Source: Spirochaetaceae bacterium (GTDB taxonomy: Bacteria; Spirochaetota; Spirochaetia; DSM-2461). From it: a stretch of DNA of 35,809 nucleotides. The DNA lies in the NCBI GenBank assembly GCA_016744925.1, contig JADGDJ010000021.1, forward strand, positions 1 through 35,809. Reading direction: 5' to 3'. Below are positions 8,168-16,418 of the stretch, piece after piece (position 1 is the first letter of the stretch; every line of letters starts with the position of its first letter). A program made the position numbers and the translations under genes. The notes beneath the pieces are model-generated. The model saw only the letters and a list, made by a program, of their open reading frames with translations. It was not told the origin of the DNA and ran no database searches.

Positions 8168-9331
8168 TTAATAGATATAATTGTTGAGAAATTCCTCGAC
8201 AACTGCTCTGTTTTCAAAACAGTATTCAGGATCTTCCTGTACCAGGATCTTATCCCATGTCGATACGGGGTAATCACCTTCGAGAACAGCAATTTCAGGA
8301 TTGGACGAATAGGTACCCTTATTCACGCTCCATGGTTTGAATCCTTCATCTGTCAGAAGAAATTCGATAAACAGTTTTGCTGCATTTACATTTTCAGCAC
8401 CGCTGCTCATCATAGCGTAAATCGGATAGTAAAAACCGGAAAATGGTTCCATCTCCATGATGGGATCCAGTGCCAGGTTTTTGCTTTCTGTATAACGGAT
8501 TTTAGAAAATACGAACAGACCGGCCAATTGTTTTTCCTGACCCTTAATTCCGATGTTTTCTGCTGTAGTTGTATCAGAGCTTGTTAAAACAAGACCATTA
8601 TCAAAAATAGCTTTAATCCATTCATAACCGGCATTTTCAGTTGTCAGTTCAATCTCTTTTCCATAATAAGATTTATAAGCATCGGCGATCTGACCGGAAA
8701 TTTTATCGGAAGTAACCATTGTCATAAAGTTGGCATTTACACCTTCCTGGAAGGGATTTTTGAACTGAAATCGACCGGACCATGAAGGCTCTGCCAATTC
8801 CCAGATATTTGAGAAGGGGTATTCCGAAGTCTTTTCATTGTTGTATATAAAAACCTTATTGATGATTGAGAATACAAGGGGCTCCTGATATTTTGCAGGA
8901 ATGATATCTTTCATTGTAGGAGGAACATAATTGTAGAGATAACCGAGATTAACAAGCTCACCCATCATTCTTCCACCATCCTGAGCAAGAACAAAGTCTA
9001 CGCCATTAACGCCTGTACTTCCCTCTTTGGATACTTTTTCAATCAGCTCAAAGTCTTTTAAATTGGTGGCTTCCACTTTGATTCCATATTTCGCTTCAAA
9101 AGCTTCTGCAGCTTTGGAGATACGGCTAGTCACAGAATAAACTACGACTTTTCCTTCTGCCTGAGCGGCTGTTACCAACTCATCGTGAGTCATCTCTTTT
9201 TCAACGACTACAGGTTCTTCTTTTACAGAGACCTCTTCTTTTTTATCAGAAGCTCCACAGGCTGTGAACAGCACAAGTACTACCGATACAGCAAATAGAA
9301 GTGATACTTTTCTTTTTAATAGAGATACCAT
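8168..9331 (-). CDS. ABC importer substrate-binding lipoprotein (FbpA/AfuA-like)
   Basis: A 387-residue extracellular solute-binding protein. The signal segment SLLFAVSVVLVLFTAC ends in a lipobox-like LFTAC with Phe at -3, which spirochaetes tolerate better than enterobacteria; a charged linker (GASDKKEEVSVKEEPVVVEKE) follows. The mature part has the family pattern VVYSVTSRISKAAEAFEAKYGIKVEATN near the start and AAKLFIEFLLTDEGF near the end, as in the iron/polyamine-type binding proteins. A FYYP stretch could hold metal-ligating tyrosines, but this is only suggestive. First gene of the unit, with AAGGAAGGA upstream of ATG, its own promoter and two dyads. A stem-loop separates it from the permease. 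Confidence 0.88.
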   Translation of the reverse strand: MVSLLKRKVSLLFAVSVVLVLFTACGASDKKEEVSVKEEPVVVEKEMTHDELVTAAQAEGKVVVYSVTSRISKAAEAFEAKYGIKVEATNLKDFELIEKVSKEGSTGVNGVDFVLAQDGGRMMGELVNLGYLYNYVPPTMKDIIPAKYQEPLVFSIINKVFIYNNEKTSEYPFSNIWELAEPSWSGRFQFKNPFQEGVNANFMTMVTSDKISGQIADAYKSYYGKEIELTTENAGYEWIKAIFDNGLVLTSSDTTTAENIGIKGQEKQLAGLFVFSKIRYTESKNLALDPIMEMEPFSGFYYPIYAMMSSGAENVNAAKLFIEFLLTDEGFKPWSVNKGTYSSNPEIAVLEGDYPVSTWDKILVQEDPEYCFENRAVVEEFLNNYIY

Positions 9332-9362
9332 TCCAAATCCTTCCTTTATTTTTTCTTAATTC

Positions 9363-9384
9363 TACCTTAAGATTTCTTAAGGTA
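9363..9384. promoter_or_regulatory. Dyad in the leader of the binding-protein operon
   Basis: TACCTTAAGA-TT-TCTTAAGGTA is a perfect 10+10 inverted repeat located at about +2 to +23 of the predicted transcript, 30 bases before the start codon. It could be a repressor site or a leader hairpin. Its outer part with the flank, TTCTACCTTAA, matches the half-site TTCTACCTCAA of the upstream dyad at ten of eleven positions. Confidence 0.55.
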
Positions 9385-9392
9385 TTAAATTT

Positions 9393-9421
9393 ACAATATG
9401 CTCTGATTGTATATAAGTCAA
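9393..9421 (-). promoter_or_regulatory. Promoter of the importer/two-component operon
   Basis: On the minus strand TTGACT (9421-9416) is followed after 17 bases by TATTGT (9398-9393). Both boxes match the sigma-70 consensus well, and the spacing is ideal. Transcription would start near 9386. Confidence 0.65.
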
Positions 9422-9441
9422 GATGAATTTTGTATAGTTTA

Positions 9442-9468
9442 TGTTCTACCTCAAATTGAGGTAGAACA
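9442..9468. promoter_or_regulatory. 27-bp dyad upstream of the importer promoter
   Basis: TGTTCTACCTCAA-A-TTGAGGTAGAACA is a perfect 13+13 inverted repeat centred about 69 bases upstream of the predicted start, a usual position for an activator. It lies between the chemoreceptor stop and the importer promoter and has no U-run after it on the minus strand, so a terminator role is less likely. Confidence 0.55.
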
Positions 9469-9500
9469 AATTAAATCATACATAGGAACTATGGGATTAC

Positions 9501-9740
9501 ATTGTTAAAACATCAGTCGAATAAAGATTTTCAGACTCTAGCTGCAAATGCCTGGATTATCCGATCGGATCATGGAAGCCCTTATTCAATTATAAACCAT
9601 TTTTGATGTACATCCAGAAGATTGAGAGTTCTGCTATTAAAATTGACGAAGAGAAAAATGAAGAACGTCCGAATAAGCATGAACAGGAAAAATACCACTC
9701 ATCAATTCCCCCTGTTGAACATCACACTGACATTGCCTAA
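9501..9740 (+). other. Gene-poor stretch with two short overlapping ORFs, possible relic
   Basis: Between 9470 and 9736 there is no gene in the ORF track. On the plus strand a short frame (NKDFQTLAANAWIIRSDHGSP) ends in TGA that overlaps an ATG (TGATG at 9605-9609), beginning a 44-codon ORF at 9606-9740 (MYIQKIESSAIKIDEEKNEERP). The composition looks protein-like, but no ribosome site or family is recognisable. It may be the remains of a decayed, frameshifted gene, or chance. Confidence 0.2.
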
Positions 9741-11782
9741 AAGTCTTTAAAATCTTCATTGTTTGAAGCATAGATCTGTTTTGGATCGTTATCTAATTGA
9801 GGTAAAGCTATTTGCTTCTCACTATTGAGAGGTTCATGATCATGCATCTTTCCATTGCTTTTTTCCATGTTGCTTCGGTTTTTTTCCGAACGTATGCCCC
9901 TCTTTCCGATATTAAAAAATTGTATCATTTCCAGTAAAGTTAGAGCCTGAGCCGATAACTCTTCTGAAGTTGAGGCCAATTCCTCTGATGAAGCAGAATT
10001 CTGTTGAATAACTTCATCGAGCTGCAGGATAGCACTATTTATCTGTTCTGCTCCAATACGCTGCTCATTACTGGCGGCACTGATTTCCTGTACCAGTTCA
10101 GCGGTTTTCTGTATATCCGGAACCAGTTTTGTCAGTAGATTTCCGGCAGTTTCCGCAATCTGGACTGAGCTATTGGAAAGGGATCCTATCTCTCCAGCTG
10201 CAATTCCGCTTCTCTCTGCCAGTTTTCGAACTTCTGCGGCTACTACAGCAAAACCTTTACCTTGATCTCCTGCTCTGGCAGCTTCAATTGCGGCATTTAA
10301 CGCCAAGAGGTTGGTCTGTCGGGCTATTTCTTCAATTATGGATATTTTATCTGCTATCTGTTTCATTGCCGCTACTGTCTGAGAAACCGATTCACCGCTC
10401 AATTTTGCATCATCAACGACTTTGACCGCTATTTTTTCTGTCTGCATAGCATTATCGCTATTCTGCTGAATATTAGAGCTCATCTGCTCCATTGATGCAG
10501 AAACTTCTTCCGCTCCGGCAGCCTGCTCTGTGGCACCCTGGGACAACTGCTGTGCACTGAGGCTGATCTGATCACTTCCCTGAGAGACATTTTCAACTGA
10601 ATTGGTAATATTCTCAACAATATCTTTCAGCTGGGTATTCATATTTCCCATAGATCCAGCCAGCTGACCGATTTCATCATAACGATTTGTAAAACCGACC
10701 TGATGAGTTAAATCTCCTTCAGAAAGGAGCTGAGCATGGCTGGAAATCTGAATGATAGGATTTGATATTGACCGGCTGAATAAAAAAATGAAAAACCCCA
10801 TAATTAGCAATGCACCCAGTACCAGAAAAAGCACAAACCAGACCATCTTGATAAATGGAGCCATAATTTCACTTTCCGGTACAGCAATTGTAAGAACCCA
10901 TGGTTTATCGAGATATTTAATTTTCATGGGTGCCGCAATATGCCAGAATCCATCTTTAATAATGATTTCATCAAAAACCTGCGTCCTATCTGTATAAAAT
11001 GGAAATGCTTCGACAAGAGGTTTACCCAGAAATTCATTTGTGTAACCGACCAGAGTCTGTTCCGCCGTGTTGAGATAGGCAAAGCTGCCCTCATAGGGTT
11101 TGATCTTATCTATCTCTTTCTGAAAATAGGACAGCTCAATGGAATAACCGGTAACACCAATACTCTCTCCATTGTAGACAACAGCCTGACACATACTAGT
11201 TTCAAAAACTTCACCTATAGGAGGACCATAGTCCCAGAGATATGGTTCCGTAAGAACAAGTTTCTGGGTATTAAATGGAATATTCCACCAGCTATCATAT
11301 TCAAAGGGATCATATGTTAAGCTATGGAATGCTGAAACAACGGCTTCTCCATCCCATTTCTTTATTGAATAATTAGACCATTTGCTGTAATCAGGATCTC
11401 TGGTACCTCTCAATTCATAATGGTCGATATACCCTGGAAGAGTAATGCCCCATTGATTGAATGCAAGCAAATCTTCACTGTCGTTGAAGTTGTTCTTCAG
11501 ATATTGGGAGAGGATTTCTGCATTATTTTCGACTGGTTTCTCTATTGCCGAAATATACAAATTCCGAAATCCCTGAAGCTTCGTAGCTATGGGATTAATC
11601 TTATCCTGGAACAGATATGCCTGTGCTTCTGCAAGATTCTGCACTTTTTCAACTGTCTGATTCTGATAAAGCGCCGATGTCTGAGACATGATAAACAACG
11701 CAACGAGTATCATACCAATTCCCGCTAATGCAGCTGTTACCAATATCAATTTCAAACGTATTTTCATTTTATTAAAGATCAT
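9737..11782 (-). CDS. Methyl-accepting chemotaxis protein with Cache-type sensor
   Basis: Transmembrane chemoreceptor of 681 residues from the ATG at 11782 ([13 protein letters not shown]), which has GAGG seven bases upstream. The ORF-track start at 11854 lies upstream of the predicted promoter and is rejected. Helix 1 is near the N-terminus, followed by a long periplasmic region of double-Cache type (about 30-310, with [23 protein letters not shown] near its end), helix 2, a HAMP domain, and the signalling domain. The hairpin tip [40 protein letters not shown] is highly conserved in the family and is where CheA/CheW bind. No NWETF-like tether is present at the C-terminus. The ligand is unknown; the neighbouring amino-acid importer makes amino acids a guess in line with many dCache sensors. 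Confidence 0.93.
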   Translation of the reverse strand: MIFNKMKIRLKLILVTAALAGIGMILVALFIMSQTSALYQNQTVEKVQNLAEAQAYLFQDKINPIATKLQGFRNLYISAIEKPVENNAEILSQYLKNNFNDSEDLLAFNQWGITLPGYIDHYELRGTRDPDYSKWSNYSIKKWDGEAVVSAFHSLTYDPFEYDSWWNIPFNTQKLVLTEPYLWDYGPPIGEVFETSMCQAVVYNGESIGVTGYSIELSYFQKEIDKIKPYEGSFAYLNTAEQTLVGYTNEFLGKPLVEAFPFYTDRTQVFDEIIIKDGFWHIAAPMKIKYLDKPWVLTIAVPESEIMAPFIKMVWFVLFLVLGALLIMGFFIFLFSRSISNPIIQISSHAQLLSEGDLTHQVGFTNRYDEIGQLAGSMGNMNTQLKDIVENITNSVENVSQGSDQISLSAQQLSQGATEQAAGAEEVSASMEQMSSNIQQNSDNAMQTEKIAVKVVDDAKLSGESVSQTVAAMKQIADKISIIEEIARQTNLLALNAAIEAARAGDQGKGFAVVAAEVRKLAERSGIAAGEIGSLSNSSVQIAETAGNLLTKLVPDIQKTAELVQEISAASNEQRIGAEQINSAILQLDEVIQQNSASSEELASTSEELSAQALTLLEMIQFFNIGKRGIRSEKNRSNMEKSNGKMHDHEPLNSEKQIALPQLDNDPKQIYASNNEDFKDF

Positions 11783-11813
11783 GTATTTAACCTCATATAT
11801 TGAATATATAATA

Positions 11814-11842
11814 ATTATAGAATCCGTCGACTCTAAGCACAA
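11814..11842 (-). promoter_or_regulatory. Promoter of the chemoreceptor gene
   Basis: On the minus strand TTGTGC (11842-11837) is followed after 17 bases by a perfect TATAAT (11819-11814). The start would be near 11807, giving a 25-base leader. The -35 is weak and abuts a hexamer repeat. The remaining stretch to 11998 holds no gene I can support. Confidence 0.5.
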
Positions 11843-11858
11843 ATACAAATACAAATAC
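11840..11858. repeat. Hexamer tandem repeat (CAAATA)x3 at the chemoreceptor -35 region
   Basis: Three exact copies of CAAATA plus one extra C run into the -35 box of the chemoreceptor promoter. Short tandem repeats in such a place can change length by slippage, but three copies are few. Confidence 0.5.
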
Positions 11859-11998
11859 TATTAATTATAAAAATGCTCTTTACTAATCCTTAGTCATGTT
11901 CGTCCAAACCCCTCAGTTTTTTACTCTGAAGAGACAATCGCTCAGCTGAACAATTACATCTCCTCAGAATATCCAACCGGATTCAAAACATCGCGATA

Positions 11999-12742
11999 TC
12001 AGTGATCCAGTATCTGCGAAAGGAATAGTTTGGTCCTATCCTCTTTAGGATTATTAAAAATCTGATCGGGAGTGCCCTGTTCGATTATAACCCCTTCGTC
12101 AAAAAATACGATTCTGTCAGCTACGGCTTTAGCAAAAGCAATCTCATGAGTGACAACAAGCAGAGTCATATTGGAATGTGCCAGTTCTATCATAACATCG
12201 AGAACTTCTTTTATCATCTCCGGATCCAGAGCCGAAGTCGGTTCATCGAAAAGCATAATTTCCGGCTTCATAGCCAGAGAACGGGCAATGGCTACTCTCT
12301 GCTGTTGTCCGCCTGACAGTTGTCCCGGATATTTATGAGCCTGATCCTCAATTCCCACTCGTTTCAAAAGTGTCATAGCTGCTTCGAGGGCTGCTTCTTT
12401 GGAAACTTTTTTTACCCAGACCGGAGCCAGCATGATGTTCTGCAGAACTGTATAATGGGGGAAAAGATTGAAACTCTGAAATACCATACCCACTTCCGAG
12501 CGGATTTTATTGATATTTTTTATATTGTGGTTCATCTCAATATTATTGACGAAAAGCTCACCCTTCTGATGTTCTTCCAGATGATTGAGAGTTCGGATAA
12601 ATGTTGATTTACCCGAGCCGGAAGGACCGAGAATGACTACGACCTCCCCTTTTTTTATCTCTATATCGATCCCTTTGAGTACATGGAAATCTCCATACCA
12701 TTTCTGCAGACCCCTGCTCTTTATTATTATGTCTTCTTTCAT
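11999..12742 (-). CDS. aapP: Polar amino-acid ABC importer ATPase (AapP/GlnQ-like)
   Basis: A 247-residue ATPase of the PAAT (polar amino acid) class: Walker [10 protein letters not shown], signature [16 protein letters not shown], Walker [15 protein letters not shown] and switch His in VVTHEIAFA. The short length with no TOBE extension is typical of GlnQ/AapP. It is the last gene of the aapJQMP-order operon, beginning 12 bases after the aapM stop. It energises the AapQ-AapM pair to import L-amino acids from the periplasm. The symbol is assigned by order and by the size of the two permeases rather than by demonstrated specificity. Confidence 0.9.
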   Translation of the reverse strand: MKEDIIIKSRGLQKWYGDFHVLKGIDIEIKKGEVVVILGPSGSGKSTFIRTLNHLEEHQKGELFVNNIEMNHNIKNINKIRSEVGMVFQSFNLFPHYTVLQNIMLAPVWVKKVSKEAALEAAMTLLKRVGIEDQAHKYPGQLSGGQQQRVAIARSLAMKPEIMLFDEPTSALDPEMIKEVLDVMIELAHSNMTLLVVTHEIAFAKAVADRIVFFDEGVIIEQGTPDQIFNNPKEDRTKLFLSQILDH

Positions 12743-12754
12743 TTGTTCTTATTC

Positions 12755-13912
12755 CTATTTATCGTAATTCATTGACGCTTCAATCTTTCTGCTCGTTCTC
12801 GATATGCTAAAACAGAGAATGAAATATATTAGAGAGAGAAATAAAAGCACCTGCTGGCTGTCGCTCATAAACTCCGGGTTAGCTGCAATCGCAGTTGAAA
12901 TCCCCACCAGATCCAGAAGCCCGATTATTGAGATCAGACTGGTATCTTTTACCATTCCCGTAAAGCTGTTCACCAGCACGGGAATGATGTTTTTAATAAC
13001 CTGAGGTAGGATTATCAGCACCATTGATTGAAACTTATTGAAGTTCATGGCATAGGCGGCTTCGTATTGAGTTTTCGATAAACCCTGGAATCCCCCTCGG
13101 ATATTTTCGGCCATATAAGCCGCATGAAAAAGCACTATCCCGGCCATAGCCCGAAGCAGAACCCCGATGGTGATATTCGCCGGAAGGGCTAAGGGCAATA
13201 TGAGATATCCCAGAAAGAGAAGTGTGATGAGGGGGACACCCCTGATTATCTCAATAACGCCGATTGAAAAATACCTGATAACGATCAGCTCCGATCTTCT
13301 GCCCAGCGCGAGAAACAAACCGAGGACAAAGGAGAGAATGATCGAAGTGATGGATATGATCATTGAAAGAAGAAGTCCACCCCACAGGTTTGTTCTAACC
13401 AGCGGAAGAAATCCCTCGGGACCGGTAAACCCGTTTACCATGACATAAATAAAAGGGACAAATATTACCCAGCCTACAGCAGCTATAATCACAGCTTTGC
13501 CACCGAAAAGATATTTTCCAGACAAATATCCGACTACCTGGCAGATTGAGAGAGACAGGAGATACATTCTTGAGACGTGAGAGAATCCCAGACTTGCCAA
13601 AAGTGCCGGGACCAGGATTAGCACTAAGACTGTTCCCCTGATACCCTTTTTAAGGAGACTATAGGAGATTCCCGCCAGAAATGTCCCGACCAGCAGAATG
13701 AACCAGATTCTCCAGAGCTGATCCACCGGATAGGCACCGGTTAGAATCAGTTTGAGATTTCTTGGAATAACCACCCAGCTAACAGAAAAGATCCATTGAA
13801 CCATAGATCGGACTGCTTTAGTCAGAAAATAGCTCAAAAACAATGTGATAACAGCATTGTACCATGTGTTGAAAAGGTTATTTTTTGCCCAGATAATAAT
13901 TTTACTATTCAT
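12755..13912 (-). CDS. aapM: General L-amino-acid ABC permease AapM-like
   Basis: A 385-residue permease, longer than the usual 220-residue PAAT permease, as is typical of AapM. The N-terminal half has extra helices (WRIWFILLVGTFLAGISYSLL...). The C-terminal half holds the permease core with IEIIRGVPLITLLFLGYLILPL and the EAA-type loop ENIRGGFQGLSKTQYEAAYAMNFNKFQSMVLIILPQVIKNIIPVLVNSF. It abuts aapQ with the stop and start codons directly adjacent (TAAATG). Together with AapQ it forms the membrane channel. Confidence 0.9.
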   Translation of the reverse strand: MNSKIIIWAKNNLFNTWYNAVITLFLSYFLTKAVRSMVQWIFSVSWVVIPRNLKLILTGAYPVDQLWRIWFILLVGTFLAGISYSLLKKGIRGTVLVLILVPALLASLGFSHVSRMYLLSLSICQVVGYLSGKYLFGGKAVIIAAVGWVIFVPFIYVMVNGFTGPEGFLPLVRTNLWGGLLLSMIISITSIILSFVLGLFLALGRRSELIVIRYFSIGVIEIIRGVPLITLLFLGYLILPLALPANITIGVLLRAMAGIVLFHAAYMAENIRGGFQGLSKTQYEAAYAMNFNKFQSMVLIILPQVIKNIIPVLVNSFTGMVKDTSLISIIGLLDLVGISTAIAANPEFMSDSQQVLLFLSLIYFILCFSISRTSRKIEASMNYDK

Positions 13913-15100
13913 TTACTTTTCCTCCAACTGGATTTTGCTGTTGTAAATATTCATAATCAGAGAGGTTATCAGACTCAACCCCAGATAGATTGTCATAACG
14001 ACCAGGATCAGTTCCAGAGCCCGTCCGGTCTGATTGAGCAGAGTCCCGATAACGCTGAAAAGATCGGGGAATCCAATGGCGACTCCAAGGGAGGTATTCT
14101 TCGCAACTCCGAGATAGATAGAAGTCAGAGGCGGTATAGTGATTCTCAGAGCCTGTGGCAGAACGACAAGTCTTATTGTCTGAAAATTACTGAGACCGAG
14201 ACTGTGAGCCGCCTCGACCTGTCCTTTATCTACCCCCTGAATCCCCGCACGGATAGCTTCGGCAATATACGCCGAAGTATAGAGGATGAGTCCCGAAAAA
14301 AGACTGCCCCACTCGGAAGAAATGCTCAATCCACCCACAGGGTTGAATCCGTTTAGAGTAGGATAATCCATCACCATGGGAGAGTCGGGTAAAATGATCC
14401 ATCCAAGAGCTGATATAAAGACAACCAGAGAGAGAGACCAGAGAAAAACCATCGGTTTTCTTCCGGTTTTTTTTCCATATGCCCTGAGATACAAGCCGAA
14501 TACTACTGCCAGTAAAACGGCTACGGCGACAATATACAGGAAGAGAGTCCAGCCTTCCGCCGGTTTCAACCAGGCAATGGATAAACCACGGTTTGAAAGA
14601 AAAAGAGTTCCTCCCTTCCCACCGGTAGAGCTCTGAAAGGAACCGAGAATCAGAGCTTTTTTGATATGGGGCATCTCCATGAACACGGCTCTGTACCAGA
14701 AAAGCAATAAAACCAGAAGAGGGACATTTCTGATCACCTCGATATAAGCCAGAGCTATATTTTTTACAAGCCAGTTCTTTGAGATGCGGCAGAGACCGAT
14801 AAACAACCCGAGAAATGTAGAGAAAAGAATAACAATGAAACTGATTGTTATTGTATTTAATAGTCCGACGATAATAGCTCTGAAATTGGAGCTGGAATTG
14901 TCAAAGGGGATGATATGCTCGCCGATATCGATACCCGCCGCCAGAGAGAGGAATTTGAAACTAGGCAGCATTCCGCGGTTTGTCAAAGCGGTGATTGTGT
15001 TCCCATACATGGAAGCCACTATGAAAATGACGAGCAGAGCGAACAGAAATTGTCCCGCCGTCCGCAGAACTCTGTCGTCGTTAAGTTTTGTTAATTGCAT
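13913..15100 (-). CDS. aapQ: General L-amino-acid ABC permease AapQ-like
   Basis: A 395-residue permease. The first core section is IALAYIEVIRNVPLLVLLLFWYRAVF; a large insertion follows between the early helices, and then the EAA loop EAIRAGIQGVDKGQVEAAHSLGLSNFQTIRLVVLPQALRITIPPLTS. The split core with a long insertion distinguishes AapQ from simple HisM/GlnP permeases. The start at 15100 is preceded by AAGGA. It lies 64 bases after the binding protein, separated by a terminator-like stem-loop, and runs straight into aapM. Confidence 0.9.
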   Translation of the reverse strand: MQLTKLNDDRVLRTAGQFLFALLVIFIVASMYGNTITALTNRGMLPSFKFLSLAAGIDIGEHIIPFDNSSSNFRAIIVGLLNTITISFIVILFSTFLGLFIGLCRISKNWLVKNIALAYIEVIRNVPLLVLLLFWYRAVFMEMPHIKKALILGSFQSSTGGKGGTLFLSNRGLSIAWLKPAEGWTLFLYIVAVAVLLAVVFGLYLRAYGKKTGRKPMVFLWSLSLVVFISALGWIILPDSPMVMDYPTLNGFNPVGGLSISSEWGSLFSGLILYTSAYIAEAIRAGIQGVDKGQVEAAHSLGLSNFQTIRLVVLPQALRITIPPLTSIYLGVAKNTSLGVAIGFPDLFSVIGTLLNQTGRALELILVVMTIYLGLSLITSLIMNIYNSKIQLEEK

Positions 15101-15119
15101 TGAAAGTCCTTAAACAAAA

Positions 15120-15151
15120 ACACCGATAGAAACCAGGATATCTATCGGTGT
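15120..15151 (-). terminator. Stem-loop with U-run between aapJ and aapQ
   Basis: ACACCGATAGA and TCTATCGGTGT form a perfect 11-bp stem with a 10-nt loop; on the minus strand it is followed by TTTTTGTTT. This is a full intrinsic-terminator shape inside the operon, so it should terminate part of the transcripts and leave binding protein in excess over permeases. Confidence 0.75.
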
Positions 15152-15164
15152 CGATTTTAATGTT

Positions 15165-16244
15165 TTATCTGAATGGCGGGCTGTACAGCAGGCCTCCTCC
15201 TGTCCAGGGTTTGTTAAAACCTCGAGGAATTGATAAACCGGATTCCGGTCCAAAATGTTTATCGAACAGTTCACCATAATTTCCAGTTTTTTTAACCATG
15301 TTGTAAGCCCAATCATTGGAAAGACCCAATTTAGAGCCGAGTTCACTTCTCATACCGAGGAATGCCTGTTCCTCCGGTTTTTCCGTAGAGCTTTTAATAC
15401 TGTCGATATTGGCACTGGTGATTCCGTGCTCCTCTGCAAAAAACAATCCGTAGAGGCTCCAGTTGACAATGTCTCCCCACTGGTCGTCACCATGTCTCAC
15501 ACCGATTGCCAGAGGCTCTTTGGAAATCGTCTCGTCGAGGAGAGTATAAGCGGAGGGATCAGCAGTATTTCGCATTCTGGTCATCAGTCCCGATCTGTCA
15601 CCTGTCCATGCATCGGCACGGCCTTTTTCAAAAGCACCCATCAATTCATCGAGGTTTTCGAAGAGTACCGGTTTGTAGGTCAGATTTCTGGATGCCATGA
15701 TGTCGGAAAGGTTTCCCTCAGAAGTAGAACCTGTCAGAACGCAGATTGCTGCTCCTTCGAGATCGGCTATAGTTTTGATTCCGCTGTCTTTTCTGACCAT
15801 GAAAGTCTGACCGTCATAATAATAGGGAGCTGAAAAATCCAAAGAGAGGTCTGTATCTCTTGTCATTGTATGAGTTGCTGTTCGAATCAGAAGATCTATC
15901 TCTCCCGACTGAAGGGCGGCAAAACGCTCTTTCGATGTCAAAGGTCTAAACTGAACCTTTTCCGGATCCCCGAGAACAGCAGCGGCTATAGAACGCCCCA
16001 TATCCGCTTCGAATCCCAGATAATTACCATCGGGATCCAGGTAGGAAAATCCCGGATTTGATGCATTGACTCCGACGATAAGGTATCCTCTATCCATTAC
16101 TGTATCCAGAGTTGCTGTGGAATTACTTCTTTCAACTACCTGAGTTTCCGCAACAGGTGCAGCGGCTTGTTCTTTTCCACCACACGATATGATTGATGCT
16201 GCCGCTAACAGTGTTAGTAAAACCAGCATGATTCTTTGCTTCAT
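15165..16244 (-). CDS. aapJ: General L-amino-acid binding protein AapJ-like
   Basis: A 359-residue family-3 solute-binding protein. The signal MKQRIMLVLLTLLAAASIISC ends with a possible lipobox Cys followed by GGKEQ, so it may be a lipoprotein rather than a free periplasmic protein as in Rhizobium. Mature features are LDTVMDRGYLIVGVNASNPGFSYLDPDGNYLGFEADMGRSIAAAVLGD, FAALQSGEIDLLIRTATHTMTRD, and the C-terminal RGFNKPWTGGGLLYSPPFR that is characteristic of AapJ. AAGGGAG precedes the ATG. It leads the aapJQMP operon with its own probable promoter, downstream of the LuxR-type membrane regulator on the same strand. Confidence 0.92.
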   Translation of the reverse strand: MKQRIMLVLLTLLAAASIISCGGKEQAAAPVAETQVVERSNSTATLDTVMDRGYLIVGVNASNPGFSYLDPDGNYLGFEADMGRSIAAAVLGDPEKVQFRPLTSKERFAALQSGEIDLLIRTATHTMTRDTDLSLDFSAPYYYDGQTFMVRKDSGIKTIADLEGAAICVLTGSTSEGNLSDIMASRNLTYKPVLFENLDELMGAFEKGRADAWTGDRSGLMTRMRNTADPSAYTLLDETISKEPLAIGVRHGDDQWGDIVNWSLYGLFFAEEHGITSANIDSIKSSTEKPEEQAFLGMRSELGSKLGLSNDWAYNMVKKTGNYGELFDKHFGPESGLSIPRGFNKPWTGGGLLYSPPFR

Positions 16245-16320
16245 AATATCTCCCTTTACTGATACGAGCGCTGATCAGTTCGCTCTTCTTTTAATTGATT
16301 TTAGAAATATTCCTGAGGAA

Positions 16321-16350
16321 ATGGTATCCGGTGATTTTGGGAGCGGTCAA
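16321..16350 (-). promoter_or_regulatory. Candidate aapJ promoter
   Basis: TTGACC (16350-16345) and TACCAT (16326-16321) are separated by 18 bases on the minus strand, just after the terminator U-run of the upstream gene. The -10 is only a partial match. A further hairpin, GAGCG...CGCTC (16266-16285), lies in the leader. Confidence 0.4.
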
Positions 16351-16354
16351 ACAG

Positions 16355-16396
16355 AAAAAAAAAGAGCCTCGACGATAGTTACCTTAGTAATGCTCT
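16355..16396 (-). terminator. Terminator-like element after the 7TM-LuxR gene
   Basis: On the minus strand AGAGC...GCTCT encloses a 24-nt loop with an inner TTAC/GTAA pair and is followed by a run of T (nine A on the plus strand, the last shared with the stem). Overlapping, ACCTTAGT (16381-16388) and ACTAAGGT (16412-16419) form a competing stem that reaches the stop codon, so a regulatory switch or operator is also possible. Confidence 0.5.
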
Positions 16397-16418
16397 ACCC
16401 CGTGACCCATGACTAAGG

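Noticed and set aside
11783-11854. N-terminal extension of the chemoreceptor in the ORF track (MYLYLCLES…)
   Set aside because: The region holds the predicted promoter, and a GAGG-led ATG at 11782 gives a normal receptor N-terminus.
13796-14356. A 186-codon plus-strand ORF opposite aapM/aapQ
   Set aside because: Shadow of two well-supported permease genes, with a polar, Gln/Asn/Ser-rich translation typical of antisense frames.
15255-15833. A 192-codon plus-strand ORF opposite aapJ
   Set aside because: aapJ has a signal peptide, family motifs and a ribosome site; the opposite frame has none.
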